This document shows, piece by piece, positions 62,640 through 64,000 of a stretch of 64,000 nt of DNA (position 1 is the first letter of the stretch; each line of letters starts with the position of its first letter). The notes beneath the pieces were generated by a model, which saw only the letters and a list, made by a program, of their open reading frames with translations, made no database searches and had not been told where the DNA came from. The stretch lies in contig JAODUO010001327.1 of the NCBI GenBank assembly GCA_025642075.2, positions 53,501 through 117,500 on the forward strand. The letters run 5' to 3'. Position numbers and translations under genes: made by a program. This DNA is from Ridgeia piscesae (taxonomy: Eukaryota; Annelida; Polychaeta; Sabellida; Siboglinidae).

Positions 62640-64000
62640 GCCGGCCAGTAGCGGAGACACAGGCCAGTAGCGGAGACACAGGCCAGTAGCGGAGACATAG
62701 GCCAGTAGCGGAGACATAGGCCAGTAGCGGAGACATAGGCCAGTAGCGGAGAAACAGGCCAGTAGCGGAGACACAGGCCAGTAGCGGAGACATAGGCCAG
62801 TAGCGGAGACATAGGCCAGTAGCGGAGACACAGGCCAGTAGCGGAGACATAGGCCAGTAGCGGAGACATAGGCCAGTAGCGGAGACATAGGCCAGTAGCG
62901 GAGACATAGGCCAGTATCGGAGACATAGGCCAGTAGCGGAGACACAGGCCAGTAGCGGAGACACAGGCCAGTAGCGGAGACACAGGCCAGTAGCGGAGAC
63001 ACAGGCCAGTAGCGGAGACACAGGCCAGTAGCGGAAACACAGGCCAGTAGCGGAGACACAGGCCAGTAGCGGAGACACAGGCCAGTAGCGGAGACACAGG
63101 CCAGTAGCGGAAACACAGGCCAGTAGCGGAGACACAGGCCAGTAGCGGAAACACAGGCCAGTAGCGGAGACACAGGCCAGTAGCGGAGACATAGGCCAGT
63201 AGCGGAGACATAGGCCAGTAGCGCAAACACAGGCCAGTAGCGCAAACACAGGCCAGTAGCGGAGACACAGGCCAGTAGCGGAGACACAGGCCAGTAGCGG
63301 AGACATAGGCCAGTAGCGGAGACATAGGCCAGTAGCGGAGACATAGGCCAGTAGCGCAAACACAGGCCAGTAGCGGAAACACAGGCCAGTAGCGGAGACA
63401 CAGGCCAGTAGCGGAGACATAGGCCAGTAGCGGAGACATAGGCCAGTAGCGCAAACACAGGCCAGTAGCGCAAACACAGGCCAGTAGCGGAAACACAGGC
63501 CAGTAGCGGAGACACAGGCCAGTAGCGGAGACATAGGCCAGTAGCGGAGACATAGGCCAGTAGCGGAGACACAGGCCAGTAGCGCAAACACAGGCCAGTA
63601 GCGGAAACACAGGCCAGTAGCGGAGACACAGGCCAGTAGCGGAGACACAGGCCAGTAGCGGAAACACAGGCCAGTAGCGGAGACACAGGCCAGTAGCGGA
63701 GACACAGGCCAGTAGCGGAAACACAGGCCAGTAGCGGAAACACAGGCCAGTAGCGGAGACACAGGCCAGTAGCGGAGACACAGGCCAGTAGCGGAAACAC
63801 AGGCCAGTAGCGGAAACACAGGCCAGTAGCGGAGACACAGGCCAGTAGCGGAAACACAGGCCAGTAGCGGAAACACAGGCCAGTAGCGGAGACACAGGCA
63901 AGTAGCGGAGACACAGGCCAGTAGCGGAAACACAGGCCAGTAGCGGAAACACAGGCCAGTAGCGGAGACACAGGCCAGTAGCGGAGACACAGGCCAGTAG
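62640..64000. repeat. 19-bp minisatellite running off the right edge, at least 71 copies
   Basis: The unit is CCAGTAGCGGAGACACAGG. Variants GACATAGG, GAAACACAGG and GCGCAAACACAGG occur in blocks, and CATAGG copies dominate on the left. The minus-strand Leu/Ala/Cys/Tyr frames are repeat translations. Confidence 0.97.

Noticed and set aside
62408..64000. Leu/Ala/Cys/Tyr frames of about 500 codons on the minus strand as a transmembrane protein
   Set aside because: They track the 19-bp array in all three frames. The unique part left of the array has no domain.

Overview
This is a window of a eukaryotic, metazoan nuclear genome. The evidence is GT-AG introns with consistent phases, extracellular domain exons (WAP, SEA, EGF), LINE, MULE, SINE and foldback repeats, and long mini- and microsatellites. 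The repeat content and domain style suggest a marine invertebrate. A mollusc or other lophotrochozoan is my first guess and amphioxus the alternative; I cannot fix the species. There are no operons, bacterial genes, CRISPR arrays or rRNA. About 40% of the window is tandem repeat, and the longest open frames are repeat translations, not genes.

The one gene I can support runs on the + strand from about 3.7 kb to 43.7 kb. It is pieced together from small exons whose splice phases agree. In order it encodes: a WAP four-disulfide domain (3,727-3,855); a SEA domain split over three exons (7,545-7,648; 11,893-11,969; 15,439-15,626); the first half of an EGF domain (19,730-19,823); acidic/Gly and Gly/Pro-rich linkers (to 20,944; 21,313-21,405; 21,643-21,729); a six-cysteine domain I cannot name (22,443-22,557 and 23,213-23,334); a tandem second copy of it (26,488-26,593 and 27,236-27,351); four 36-nt and one 42-nt Ser/Thr/Pro mini-exons; a second SEA domain (32,734-32,843; a candidate middle exon 33,455-33,540; 41,976-42,157); a complete EGF domain (42,717-42,810 plus the start of 43,529); and a single transmembrane helix with a short basic cytoplasmic tail. 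The layout is that of a type I, mucin-like surface protein. The 5' end lies left of the window or was not recognised, and the 3' end may be at 43,709 or further right.

The introns are filled with minisatellites: 30-bp units in intron 1, 20-bp units in intron 2, 19-bp units in intron 3, 33/34-bp units in intron 4, two GA-rich arrays between Ser/Thr exons, and 45-bp units before the second SEA C-terminal exon. A 39-bp array follows the transmembrane exon. The 33/34-bp and 45-bp arrays run directly into the 3' splice site of the next exon, and every 45-bp unit carries an acceptor-like tract. A segment of about 4 to 5 kb (22.16-31.25 kb) is duplicated in tandem, which doubled the six-cysteine domain. 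Two stretches (about 20.08-20.88 kb and 39.66-40.26 kb) look like blends of repeat and nearby unique sequence, so they are probably assembly artefacts.

From 46.9 kb to the right end I see no convincing host gene. That region holds LINE remnants (46.97-47.3 kb +; 51.7-52.55 kb -; 53.1-55.5 kb -; 57.3-57.95 kb -), a tRNA-derived SINE (47.6-47.78 kb -), several inverted-repeat elements, a 35-bp array ending in a palindrome, a 580-bp TG tract, and a 19-bp array running off the right edge. The left edge holds a 17-bp array and a decayed LINE (2.03-3.15 kb).
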